From positions 1-7,455 of the forward strand of contig DDFD01000088.1 of assembly GCA_002337005.1 (NCBI GenBank): DNA of 7,455 nt, written 5' to 3'. Shown one piece after another: positions 1 through 5,347 of the stretch; position 1 is the first letter of the stretch; every line of letters starts with the position of its first letter. A model generated the notes under the pieces. The model ran no database searches, was not told the origin of the DNA, and worked only from the letters and a program-made list of their open reading frames with translations. The position numbers and the translations under genes are program-made. Source of the stretch: Flavobacteriales bacterium UBA1937. GTDB lineage: Bacteria > Bacteroidota > Bacteroidia > Flavobacteriales > Weeksellaceae.

Positions 1-152
1 GTCATAGTTCGGCATTAGAAAAATCAAATTTTATAGAAATTAAAAAAGAATTTGTAGGTAAAAAAACAAAAACATCTTATAGAGTGACTAACGCAGGCAG
101 ACAAGCCTTTACAGAACACATTAATGCACTTGAAAAACTTTTAGGAAAATAA
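1..152 (+). CDS. Winged-helix transcriptional regulator, C-terminal end (5' truncated by window)
   Basis: The reading frame is open from the first full codon at base 3 to TAA at 150-152 and gives 49 residues. They read as the recognition-helix end (HSSALEKSNFIEI), the basic beta wing (KKEFVGKKTKTSYRVT) and the closing helix (AGRQAFTEHINALEKLLGK) of a small one-domain winged-helix DNA-binding protein of the HTH_34 / MarR-ArsR-like type. In Bacteroidota such proteins are usually about 95-105 aa, so roughly half is missing upstream. The visible part has no separate ligand-binding domain; the family presumably binds DNA as a dimer. It lies 129 bp upstream of a small membrane protein gene, with a palindrome in the gap that could be its operator. 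Family assignment is confident from the wing and last helix; the regulated signal is unknown. Confidence 0.8.
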   Translation, partial: HSSALEKSNFIEIKKEFVGKKTKTSYRVTNAGRQAFTEHINALEKLLGK

Positions 153-210
153 TATAATTGAAAGTGAAGAGTTGAAAAGTTAAAACCATCGACCATTAAC
201 TGATAACCAA

Positions 211-234
211 AAAGGAGCAATCCTTTAATTTTTT
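211..234 (+). terminator. Weak hairpin terminator after the regulator gene
   Basis: AAAGGA (211-216) and TCCTTT (221-226) form a 6-bp stem closed by a GCAA (GNRA-type) tetraloop, followed by AATTTTTT (227-234). Position and T-tract fit an intrinsic terminator for the regulator transcript. The stem has only two G-C pairs, so it may be leaky or allow read-through into the 282-572 gene. Confidence 0.45.
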
Positions 235-241
235 GAAAAAT

Positions 242-264
242 TACTTTGTAATTCAAAGTACTTT
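242..264. promoter_or_regulatory. Palindromic operator-like site upstream of the 96-aa membrane protein
   Basis: TACTTTG (242-248) and CAAAGTA (254-260) are perfect inverted 7-mers separated by TAATT. The right half runs on into AAAGTACTTT (255-264), itself a perfect palindrome, so TACTTT-type half-sites occur three times in alternating orientation. There is no T-tract, so it is not a terminator. It lies 18 bp before the ATG at 282 and next to a dimer-type winged-helix regulator, which suggests a binding site for that regulator. A poor promoter match overlaps it (TTG at 246-248, 20 bp, TAAATTTA at 269-276), so a bound repressor would occlude the -33 region. The symmetry is seen directly; the regulator link is inferred. 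Confidence 0.5.
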
Positions 265-281
265 ATATTAAATTTAAAATT

Positions 282-572
282 ATGATGACAAACAAACAGA
301 GAAGCATTACAATTTATACCATTGCAGCTTCAATTTTAGCAATTCCTCTAGTAGGAATGTATTTTACAGAAGAAATCAAATGGACAGGATTTGATTTTTT
401 AATAGCAGGAATATTACTTTTTTCTAGCGCATTTTTTACTGATTTTATCCTAAAAAATGTAAAAAGAGTAGGGGCGAAAATGTTTTACATTGTGCTCATT
501 TTCATTGTGTTATTTTTAATTTGGGCAGAATTGGCAGTTGGGATTTTCGGAAGTCCATTTGCTGGGAGTTAA
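282..572 (+). CDS. Small three-helix membrane protein (96 aa) next to the regulator
   Basis: The protein is almost entirely hydrophobic, with three predicted membrane helices at about residues 8-28, 37-57 and 66-90. A short charged loop (KNVKRVGAK) separates helices 2 and 3, and there is a small C-terminal tail ending in GSPFAGS. No signal peptide cleavage site and no catalytic motif are visible. I recall the C-terminal pattern WAELAVGIFG as recurring in small Bacteroidota membrane proteins found next to winged-helix regulators, but no function is known to me. The start could be ATG 282 or ATG 285; the first is preceded by ATT like other starts in this cluster. There is no Shine-Dalgarno sequence, as expected in this phylum. 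Regulation by the adjacent regulator through the palindrome at 242-264 is plausible. Confidence 0.85.
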   Translation: MMTNKQRSITIYTIAASILAIPLVGMYFTEEIKWTGFDFLIAGILLFSSAFFTDFILKNVKRVGAKMFYIVLIFIVLFLIWAELAVGIFGSPFAGS

Positions 573-619
573 TTTTTGAAAACTTCGTATAACTCAATCC
601 TCTATCAAACCTTTTAGAA

Positions 620-690
620 AAATTTAGAAAAATCTAAATCAACAAACCCTTTCAGAGTTTAGAACTCTGAAAGGGATGAAAATCAAACAA
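620..690 (+). repeat. Intergenic hairpin repeat, copy A
   Basis: This 71-bp element matches 2813-2883 in the same orientation. The first 41 bp (620-660) are identical and 25 of the next 30 bases agree. It contains two inverted repeats: TTTAGA-AAAA-TCTAAA (623-638), and a perfect 13-bp stem CCCTTTCAGAGTT / AACTCTGAAAGGG (647-659 and 663-675) around a TAG loop. No T-tract follows on the + strand, so it does not look like an ordinary intrinsic terminator. It may be a REP-like dispersed element or an RNA processing/stability hairpin between cistrons. It occupies most of the gap between the genes at 282-572 and 699-992. Confidence 0.85.
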
Positions 691-698
691 TAAATATT

Positions 699-992
699 AT
701 GGAAATTTTCACTATTAAAAACATCGGAAAACTCTTCTTTTGGCTTTCGTTTATCTTGGGAAGTATTTGTCTTTTTGGATATGTTTTCACAAAAGATATA
801 CAGTTTGCAATCGCAGGTTACTTTCTCTTAATTTATGGAGTAATAATCAATCTCATTGTAATTTTTGTTTTACTAATTTATGGTTTTTCACAAAAGGAAT
901 ATTTTGAAGATTGTAAAAAATCAATATTAATGATTCTCATTAATTTACCTATTGCCATTCTTTATGCATGGATTGGATTATCAATAATTTAA
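699..992 (+). CDS. Small hydrophobic membrane protein (97 aa), first of a pair
   Basis: The protein has about three membrane helices at residues 11-30, 34-62 and 74-96. A short cytoplasmic-type loop (SQKEYFEDCKKS, about 64-75) holds its only clear cluster of charges. I do not recognise the family and see no catalytic motif, lipobox or cleavable signal. ATG 699 is preceded by ATT, the same context as four other starts in this cluster. The TAA at 990-992 lies 5 bp before the next ATG at 998 (or 22 bp past an alternative ATG at 968), so the two genes are almost certainly co-transcribed and possibly translationally coupled. It follows repeat copy A directly. Phenylalanine, isoleucine and leucine codons dominate, making the DNA very AT-rich. 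Confidence 0.8.
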   Translation: MEIFTIKNIGKLFFWLSFILGSICLFGYVFTKDIQFAIAGYFLLIYGVIINLIVIFVLLIYGFSQKEYFEDCKKSILMILINLPIAILYAWIGLSII

Positions 993-997
993 AGGGT

Positions 998-1369
998 ATG
1001 TACAAAGAAAAAAATAACCAAATCAAAGATTGGTGGAGTAAAAAAAGAGCTTTATACAATGCAGGAATATTTATTTCAGGAATAGTTTCTTTCATACTTT
1101 ATTGTTTTGTAGGTTACGTTTTCATTTATCCAATGGATGAAGAATTTGAGATTACTCTTTTTACTATTTTTTTTCAAGGAATAGGGTATATCTTTTTTAT
1201 AATTATAGCTAATCTTTTCTATAATTTAGGTCATATTTTAGACATACGTTTAAATGAAAATAATTCAGAAAGCTATAGGAATAATCTATTTAAGATCGGT
1301 TTTATAGCAACTATCGCAGTTCCATTTTCTATACCAATTTTGCTATTTATCGAATATGTTTTTCATTAA
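998..1369 (+). CDS. Small membrane protein (123 aa), second of a pair
   Basis: The protein has a basic, aromatic N-terminus (KNNQIKDWWSKKRALYN) followed by about three membrane helices at residues 20-44, 50-76 and 97-121, with a polar loop (RLNENNSESYRNN, about 84-96) between helices 2 and 3. I prefer ATG 998. The in-frame ATG at 968 would add ten residues that only re-read the end of the upstream gene, and the charged N-terminus starts naturally at 998. AAAGGG sits at 991-996 but only one base from the ATG, too close for a classical ribosome-binding site; reinitiation after the upstream stop is more likely. The WW-basic N-terminus may lie on the inner leaflet. No function is recognised. The next gene follows after 35 bp, so this pair and the radical SAM gene probably share a transcript. 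Confidence 0.78.
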   Translation: MYKEKNNQIKDWWSKKRALYNAGIFISGIVSFILYCFVGYVFIYPMDEEFEITLFTIFFQGIGYIFFIIIANLFYNLGHILDIRLNENNSESYRNNLFKIGFIATIAVPFSIPILLFIEYVFH

Positions 1370-1404
1370 AATCTAAATAATATTCAAACCTCAAATCACA
1401 AATT

Positions 1405-2820
1405 ATGAAAGTCAAAATGATTCTTCCATCACTTACGGAAGCCGAAAATCCGTATTGGAGACCGATAAAATATTCACTTTTTCCACCGCTTGGTTTGGCT
1501 ACTTTGGCAAGTTATCTTTCCGAAGATGATGAAATAGATTTGGTTGACCAACACGTAGAAAAATTAAAACTAGATGATCAACCAGATTTGGTTATTATTC
1601 AAGTGTATATTACCAACGCTTATCGTTCCTACGAAATTGCAGATTTTTACAGAGCAAAAGGTTGTTATGTTTGTTTGGGCGGTTTGCACGTTACTTCGCT
1701 TCCAGAAGAAGCCGCACTTCATGCAGATTCTATTTTTCTAGGGCCAGGTGAAGAAACTTTTCCCGAATTTTTGAAAGATTTCAGAAATAAAACGCTCAAG
1801 AAAAGATATTTTTCATCAGTCAGAACTTTAGAAAAATTGCCGCCAGTTCGTAGAGATTTAATCAAAAGAGAAAAATATTTGGTTCCCAATTCTATTGTTG
1901 TAACGCGCGGTTGTCCGCATCATTGCGATTTTTGTTATAAAGATGCTTTCTTCCAAGGCGGAAAATCTTTTTATACGCAATTAGTTGACGATGCACTATC
2001 TGAAATAGATAGACTTCCCAGAAAGCATCTCTACTTTTTAGATGATCATTTGCTTGGAAATCAAAAATTTGCCACCGAACTTTTTGATGGAATGCGAGGA
2101 ATGAACCGAGTTTTTCAAGGTGCGGCAACGGTAGATTCTATTTTAAGAGGAAATTTAATTGAAAAAGCTGCAGAAGCTGGTTTAAGGAGTGTTTTTGTAG
2201 GATTTGAAACTTTTTCAGAAGAGAATTTAAAACAAAGTAACAAAAAACAAAATCTAAAAAAAGATTACGAATTGGCAGTTCAAAGACTTCATTCTTTGGG
2301 AATTATGATTAACGGAAGTTTTGTTTTTGGTTTAGATGAAGATGATAATCAAGTTTTTAGCAGAACGGTAGATTGGGCAGTGAAAAATGCAATCACCACT
2401 TCTACTTTTCACGTTCTTACACCATATCCTGGAACGAAATTGTTTCAAGATTTTGAAAATCAAGGAAGAATTTTGACTAAAAATTGGGATTTGTACGATA
2501 CCAGAAACGTAGTTTACCAAACCAAAAATATTTCTGCTGAAGATTTAAAGGTTGGTTATGATTGGGCATATAAAGAATTTTATAGTTGGAATAATATTTT
2601 GAAATCATCTCTTAATCACGATTCTGTAAAACATCAATTGAAACATTTATTCTATTCAGGTGGTTGGAAAAAATTTGAACCACTTTGGAATTTTATTATC
2701 AAAACCGAAGGCTTAAACAAAATGCTTCCACTTCTTGAAAGTCTTCTTTCTAAAGTAAAATATAGACAAAAAAACGAAATTCTGGAGGTAAAAACTAATA
2801 ACACTTTACTAGAAATTTAG
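1405..2820 (+). CDS. B12-binding-domain radical SAM enzyme (471 aa)
   Basis: The N-terminal domain (about residues 1-145) has the Rossmann-like cobalamin-binding layout: PPLGLATLASYL (27-38), DLVDQH (45-50), GGLHVTSLPEEA (92-103) and GPGEETFPEF (113-122). The DxH pair (Asp48, His50) is present, but the full DxHxxG motif is not, as in many class-B radical SAM proteins. The radical SAM core follows with GCPHHCDFCY; Cys170, Cys174 and Cys177 make the CxxxCxxC site for a [4Fe-4S] cluster. Other core motifs are FLDDHLLG (211-218), VFVGFET (263-269), GSFVFGLDEDD (304-314) and TPYPGTKLF (339-347). A helical C-terminal extension (about 395-471) is unassigned. Family members perform radical methylations or rearrangements, often on lipids or secondary metabolites; the substrate cannot be read here. 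The last two codons and TAG stop lie inside repeat copy B. Its G+C looks higher than that of the flanking membrane-protein genes. Neighbours suggest an envelope substrate (inference). Confidence 0.93.
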   Translation: MKVKMILPSLTEAENPYWRPIKYSLFPPLGLATLASYLSEDDEIDLVDQHVEKLKLDDQPDLVIIQVYITNAYRSYEIADFYRAKGCYVCLGGLHVTSLPEEAALHADSIFLGPGEETFPEFLKDFRNKTLKKRYFSSVRTLEKLPPVRRDLIKREKYLVPNSIVVTRGCPHHCDFCYKDAFFQGGKSFYTQLVDDALSEIDRLPRKHLYFLDDHLLGNQKFATELFDGMRGMNRVFQGAATVDSILRGNLIEKAAEAGLRSVFVGFETFSEENLKQSNKKQNLKKDYELAVQRLHSLGIMINGSFVFGLDEDDNQVFSRTVDWAVKNAITTSTFHVLTPYPGTKLFQDFENQGRILTKNWDLYDTRNVVYQTKNISAEDLKVGYDWAYKEFYSWNNILKSSLNHDSVKHQLKHLFYSGGWKKFEPLWNFIIKTEGLNKMLPLLESLLSKVKYRQKNEILEVKTNNTLLEI

Positions 2821-2883
2821 AAAAATCTAAATCAACAAACCCTTTCAGAGTTTCAAACTCTAAAAGGGTTGAAAAACAAACAA
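2813..2883 (+). repeat. Intergenic hairpin repeat, copy B
   Basis: This is the second direct copy of the 71-bp element (66 of 71 bases match 620-690 by hand alignment). The main hairpin here has longer arms, AACCCTTTCAGAGTTT (2838-2853) and AAACTCTAAAAGGGTT (2855-2870), with one C/A mismatch. The TTTAGA-AAAA-TCTAAA inverted repeat is also kept (2816-2831). The copy begins inside codon 470 of the radical SAM gene and supplies its TAG stop. Several differences from copy A fall in the right arm. No T-tract follows, so it is not an obvious terminator for the radical SAM transcript. Confidence 0.85.
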
Positions 2884-2934
2884 CTTCAAGTAACTTCAAA
2901 CAAAATCAAACTTCTCAAACAATATCAATTCATT

Positions 2935-4323
2935 ATGAAAACACATCATTTAATTTTTACAATTACTGCATTATTTGTAGCACTTTTTTACGAACAAAAT
3001 CCAGGTCTAAATATCGGGATTTTAGGAGTTATCGTTTCTGTACTTACCTATTTTAACACCGAAGAAAGAAATAAGACCAGAACGTTTCTGCTTCTTTTTA
3101 CAACCAGCATTATCAGTAGCTTTGCTTTTGCTTGGTATGGAGATTTTGTCTCTTTTTTAGCCATTTTTACATCACTTTTTTTACTTGGTTTTACCTCAAA
3201 AAACAAAGAGCTTAAGACGCTTTTTGTTATTCCTGTTTTTGCGCTAAACTTCGTTACTTTTATCTATAGAGTTTTTCAGTTCGAAGAATGGTTGCCACAA
3301 AGAAAAACCGAAGGTTTTTGGCAAAAATTTTTGGCAGTGGTTTTAATTCCAGCTTTATTATTACTTATTTTCTTCGGGATTTATTCTAAAGGAAGTACTC
3401 ATTTTGCTTCGTTTTTTTCTGATTATGAGTTAGATATTAATCTTTGGGAAGTATTTGTTTTTGCAGTAATGGGATTTTTCCTATCGTTTAATTTTTTCAA
3501 TTTTAAGGTGTACGAATTTATATCTAAGCAAAGTCATTATTTAAAAAACGAGTTTTTAGATGAAGAAAAATTAACAAAACCAACCTATGATTTTCTAGAC
3601 CTTAATTCTGAAAGATTAAGCGGTATTGCTTCTTTTATTGGTTTAAATATTCTGTTGCTTTTCTTTATCATTACCTTTAATTACGAACAATTTGTAGAAC
3701 TTCCGAAAGCTACAGCCAATCAATTGGCAGAAGAAACGCACGAAAGAGTAGGAGCGGTAATTGGCAGTATTGTAATGGCAATTGTGGTGATTATGTTTTA
3801 TTTCAAAGGCAGTTTTAATTTTGATAAAAAGGCAAAATTTTTAAAAATTTTGGCTCAAATTTGGGTTTTCTTAAATGCCGTTTTGGTCATTTCTGCGATG
3901 TTAAAAAACTCAGAATATGTTTATTATTTAGGATTAACTTACAAAAGATTAGGTGTTTATGCGTTTTTGAGCTTAGCCATTATTGGTTTGATTTTTACTT
4001 TTATCAAAGTCAATAAACAAAAAACCAATGCTTATCTTTTTAATCAAATGTTTTGGTACGTTTACGGAACAATTTTGGTATGCAGTTTTATCAATTGGGG
4101 CGGAATTATTACATCTCATAATTTAAAAAGAGAGGATTTTGCAGCGAATTATCATTTTAATTCCGTTGATTTTAATGACAAGCAACTTTTAGAATATTAT
4201 CAAAAAACCAATAACAAAGAAATGTACAAAATTTTGAAAGATAAAATTATTGCAAGGCAAAATGAATCTTTTCTTTCTAAAGTTCTTTATTTTGAGAGTA
4301 TTTCTTTGCAAGATTCAAAATAA
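2935..4323 (+). CDS. Polytopic membrane protein, DUF4173/DUF4153-type (462 aa)
   Basis: The protein has ten or more predicted membrane helices in residues 1-390, followed by a soluble, charged C-terminal tail (about 395-462) that resembles short helical repeats (DKQLLEYYQKTNNKEMYKIL). The segment EETHERVGAVIGSIVMAIVV (266-285) and the motif YYLGLTYKRLGVYAFL (330-345) are typical of the DUF4173 region, a family of unknown function common in Bacteroidota. WGGIITSHNLKRE (388-400) also fits. I chose ATG 2935, which has ATT before it like the other starts here and begins a clean signal-anchor (MKTHHLIFTITALFVALF). An in-frame TTG at 2869 would add 22 polar residues encoded partly by the repeat hairpin and is unlikely. 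The spacing to the radical SAM gene is 114 bp, mostly repeat and an A/C-rich leader. I recall members of this family occurring beside small winged-helix regulators, which fits region 1. Confidence 0.85.
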   Translation: MKTHHLIFTITALFVALFYEQNPGLNIGILGVIVSVLTYFNTEERNKTRTFLLLFTTSIISSFAFAWYGDFVSFLAIFTSLFLLGFTSKNKELKTLFVIPVFALNFVTFIYRVFQFEEWLPQRKTEGFWQKFLAVVLIPALLLLIFFGIYSKGSTHFASFFSDYELDINLWEVFVFAVMGFFLSFNFFNFKVYEFISKQSHYLKNEFLDEEKLTKPTYDFLDLNSERLSGIASFIGLNILLLFFIITFNYEQFVELPKATANQLAEETHERVGAVIGSIVMAIVVIMFYFKGSFNFDKKAKFLKILAQIWVFLNAVLVISAMLKNSEYVYYLGLTYKRLGVYAFLSLAIIGLIFTFIKVNKQKTNAYLFNQMFWYVYGTILVCSFINWGGIITSHNLKREDFAANYHFNSVDFNDKQLLEYYQKTNNKEMYKILKDKIIARQNESFLSKVLYFESISLQDSK

Positions 4324-4345
4324 TTTAAATGAAGGTTTTTATTGT

Positions 4346-4353
4346 TACATTTG
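4346..4353 (+). promoter_or_regulatory. Candidate -7 promoter element for the lipoprotein gene
   Basis: TACATTTG matches the Bacteroidota -7 consensus TAnnTTTG and lies 38 bp upstream of the preferred ATG at 4392, giving a leader of about 30 nt. No clear TTG -33 element is found 17-23 bp upstream, so this is a partial match only. If real, it rules out the in-frame ATG at 4329 as the start and allows the lipoprotein to be expressed separately from the DUF4173 gene. Confidence 0.3.
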
Positions 4354-4391
4354 GAATAAATTTAGCATTAACTAAAACAAAATCAAACATT

Positions 4392-4853
4392 ATGTTTTTT
4401 AAATATTTATTAATTCCAATCATTAGTTTTATAAGTTGTGTAAATAACAATCCCGAAAAATCTAAAGTAAAAGCCGAAAATAAAGAAATGAATATTTCTC
4501 AGCCAAGAAGAGGTGCATTGCGTACTGTAGAAGGCAATAAAATCATAAGAACGGTAGATGCTTCGCAGTTGCCTTTTACCATAGGTGAAGAATTTACTAA
4601 TGAAAATCAGCAATTTGTTTTGGTGATTAAAAACGTTAGAAAATCTGCTATTTCTGCTAAAATATCTACTAATGATAAAGGAAGAAATGTAAGAATCAAT
4701 CAAATAATTTTACCTGATGGATCTTCTGATGGCCCTTTTTCAAATAGTATGAATTATAAAATCTCTAAAAAAGGAACTTATAAGATTGTAATCGGTAAAA
4801 ATTTGATGGCAGAAGGTCAACTTTCTGGGAATTTTTTGGTCTCAGTAGAGTAA
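4392..4853 (+). CDS. Small putative lipoprotein of unknown function (153 aa)
   Basis: From ATG 4392 the protein begins MFFKYLLIPIISFISC: one lysine, a hydrophobic core and a FISC lipobox with Cys16 as the predicted lipidated residue. This strongly favours 4392 over the in-frame ATG at 4329, which would bury the signal 21 residues inside; 4392 is also preceded by ATT. The mature protein starts with a polar linker (NNNPEKSKVKAENKEM). A beta-rich domain of about 100 residues follows, with alternating hydrophobic strands (QFVLVIKNVRKS, NYKISKKGTYKIVIGKN, GNFLVSVE), suggesting a small beta-sandwich. There is no catalytic motif, and I do not recognise the family. It is predicted to sit in the cell envelope; the inner or outer leaflet is not decidable. 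It lies 68 bp after the DUF4173 gene, so it could be the last cistron or have its own promoter at 4346. Confidence 0.8.
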   Translation: MFFKYLLIPIISFISCVNNNPEKSKVKAENKEMNISQPRRGALRTVEGNKIIRTVDASQLPFTIGEEFTNENQQFVLVIKNVRKSAISAKISTNDKGRNVRINQIILPDGSSDGPFSNSMNYKISKKGTYKIVIGKNLMAEGQLSGNFLVSVE

Positions 4854-4872
4854 AATTTGACAATAAAATCTC

Positions 4873-4890
4873 ATCTGAAAATATTCAGAT
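4873..4890 (+). other. Perfect small hairpin in the lipoprotein 3' region
   Basis: ATCTGAA (4873-4879) and TTCAGAT (4884-4890) form a perfect 7-bp stem with an AATA loop, 20 bp after the lipoprotein stop. TTACTTATAT follows, not a T-tract, so it is not by itself a good terminator. It precedes the strong terminator at 4921 and could be a 3'-end stability structure. Confidence 0.45.
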
Positions 4891-4920
4891 TTACTTATAT
4901 ACAAGACTTTATTCAAATAG

Positions 4921-4954
4921 AAAAGCACTCCTAAATAGAGTGCTTTTATTTTTA
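4921..4954 (+). terminator. Strong intrinsic terminator between convergent genes
   Basis: AAAAGCACTC (4921-4930) and GAGTGCTTTT (4938-4947) form a perfect 10-bp stem with a 7-nt loop, followed on the + strand by ATTTTTAT. It ends the lipoprotein transcript. It lies 4 bp beyond the stop of the minus-strand DUF3276 gene. Read on that strand, the hairpin runs into its own TTTT and then CTATTTG, so it probably serves both directions. Confidence 0.9.
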
Positions 4955-5287
4955 TACTTCTTCATCAGATTCTATGGTAAAAGATCTAGACTTAAAGTCT
5001 TTGTCGTGTTTTTCAGAAATCACATCTTCACCTTTTTCTTTGATTATGAAGTCTGTAGATTCATTAAACATTTCTTTGAAACTCACGAAATCTTCTTTGT
5101 ATAAATAGATTTTGTGCTTTTCGAAAGTCGCTTCACCATTATCACCGAAATTTTTTTTACTTTCTGTAATGGTAAGGTAATAATCTCCTGCTTTTGTCTC
5201 GCGCACATCAAAGAAATAAGTTCTTCTTCCTGCTTTCAACACCTTTGTGAAAATCTCATTTTCGTTTCTCTCCTTGTAATCACTCAT
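4952..5287 (-). CDS. DUF3276 / PUR-family nucleic-acid-binding protein (111 aa)
   Basis: The core matches the Bacteroidota DUF3276 family, a single PUR-domain unit related to eukaryotic Pur-alpha and Borrelia BpuR: IFTKVLKAGRRTYFFDVRET (12-31), DYYLTITESKK (35-45) and KHKIYLYKEDFVSFKEMF (57-74). The strand-strand-strand-helix order is visible and the length (about 110 aa) is normal. Basic and aromatic residues (K18, R21, R22, Y24, F25) lie on the presumed nucleic-acid face. The tail (about 90-111) is acidic and probably disordered (TIESDEEV). Such proteins bind single-stranded DNA or RNA; the cellular role in Bacteroidota is not established as far as I know. ATG 5287 is supported by the promoter at 5317-5347, giving a leader of about 23 nt. 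The gene follows the ABC transporter gene on the same strand after 120 bp but appears to have its own promoter. Confidence 0.92.
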   Translation of the reverse strand: MSDYKERNENEIFTKVLKAGRRTYFFDVRETKAGDYYLTITESKKNFGDNGEATFEKHKIYLYKEDFVSFKEMFNESTDFIIKEKGEDVISEKHDKDFKSRSFTIESDEEV

Positions 5288-5316
5288 TGGTACTTATTTT
5301 AGAAATCTTGTTTTAA

Positions 5317-5347
5317 CAAATATAAAAGAATTCTTTGAATCTCAAAA
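5317..5347 (-). promoter_or_regulatory. Promoter of the DUF3276/PUR gene (Bacteroidota -33/-7 type)
   Basis: Read on the minus strand, TTTTG (5347-5343) is followed after 18 bp by TATATTTG (5324-5317). Both match the Bacteroidota housekeeping promoter (TTG at -33, TAnnTTTG at -7), with the ATG about 30 bp downstream of the -7 box. This is the best promoter match in the window. An AT-rich imperfect inverted repeat (5342-5366) overlaps and extends upstream of the -33 box. Confidence 0.7.

Noticed and set aside
968..997. ATG 968 as start of the 123-aa membrane protein
   Set aside because: It only re-reads the end of the upstream gene in another frame; the basic N-terminus begins at 998. It cannot be fully excluded.
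1368..1378. AAAATCTAAAT as a third partial copy of the 71-bp repeat
   Set aside because: Only 11 AT-rich bases match and the hairpin is absent, so chance is likely in this composition.
1892..2128. Minus-strand open frame within the radical SAM gene
   Set aside because: It is a shadow of the coding sequence carrying the Cys cluster, with no promoter or family features.
2869..2934. TTG start extending the DUF4173 protein by 22 residues
   Set aside because: The extension is polar, is encoded partly by the right arm of the repeat hairpin, and delays the natural signal-anchor; ATG 2935 has the ATT-ATG context seen at other starts.
4329..4391. ATG 4329 as start of the lipoprotein gene
   Set aside because: It would place the lipoprotein signal and lipobox 21 residues inside the chain, and a possible -7 promoter box lies within this stretch.
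4410..4703. Minus-strand open frame opposite the lipoprotein gene
   Set aside because: It is low-complexity in an AT-rich region opposite a gene with a clear signal peptide and beta-rich domain.
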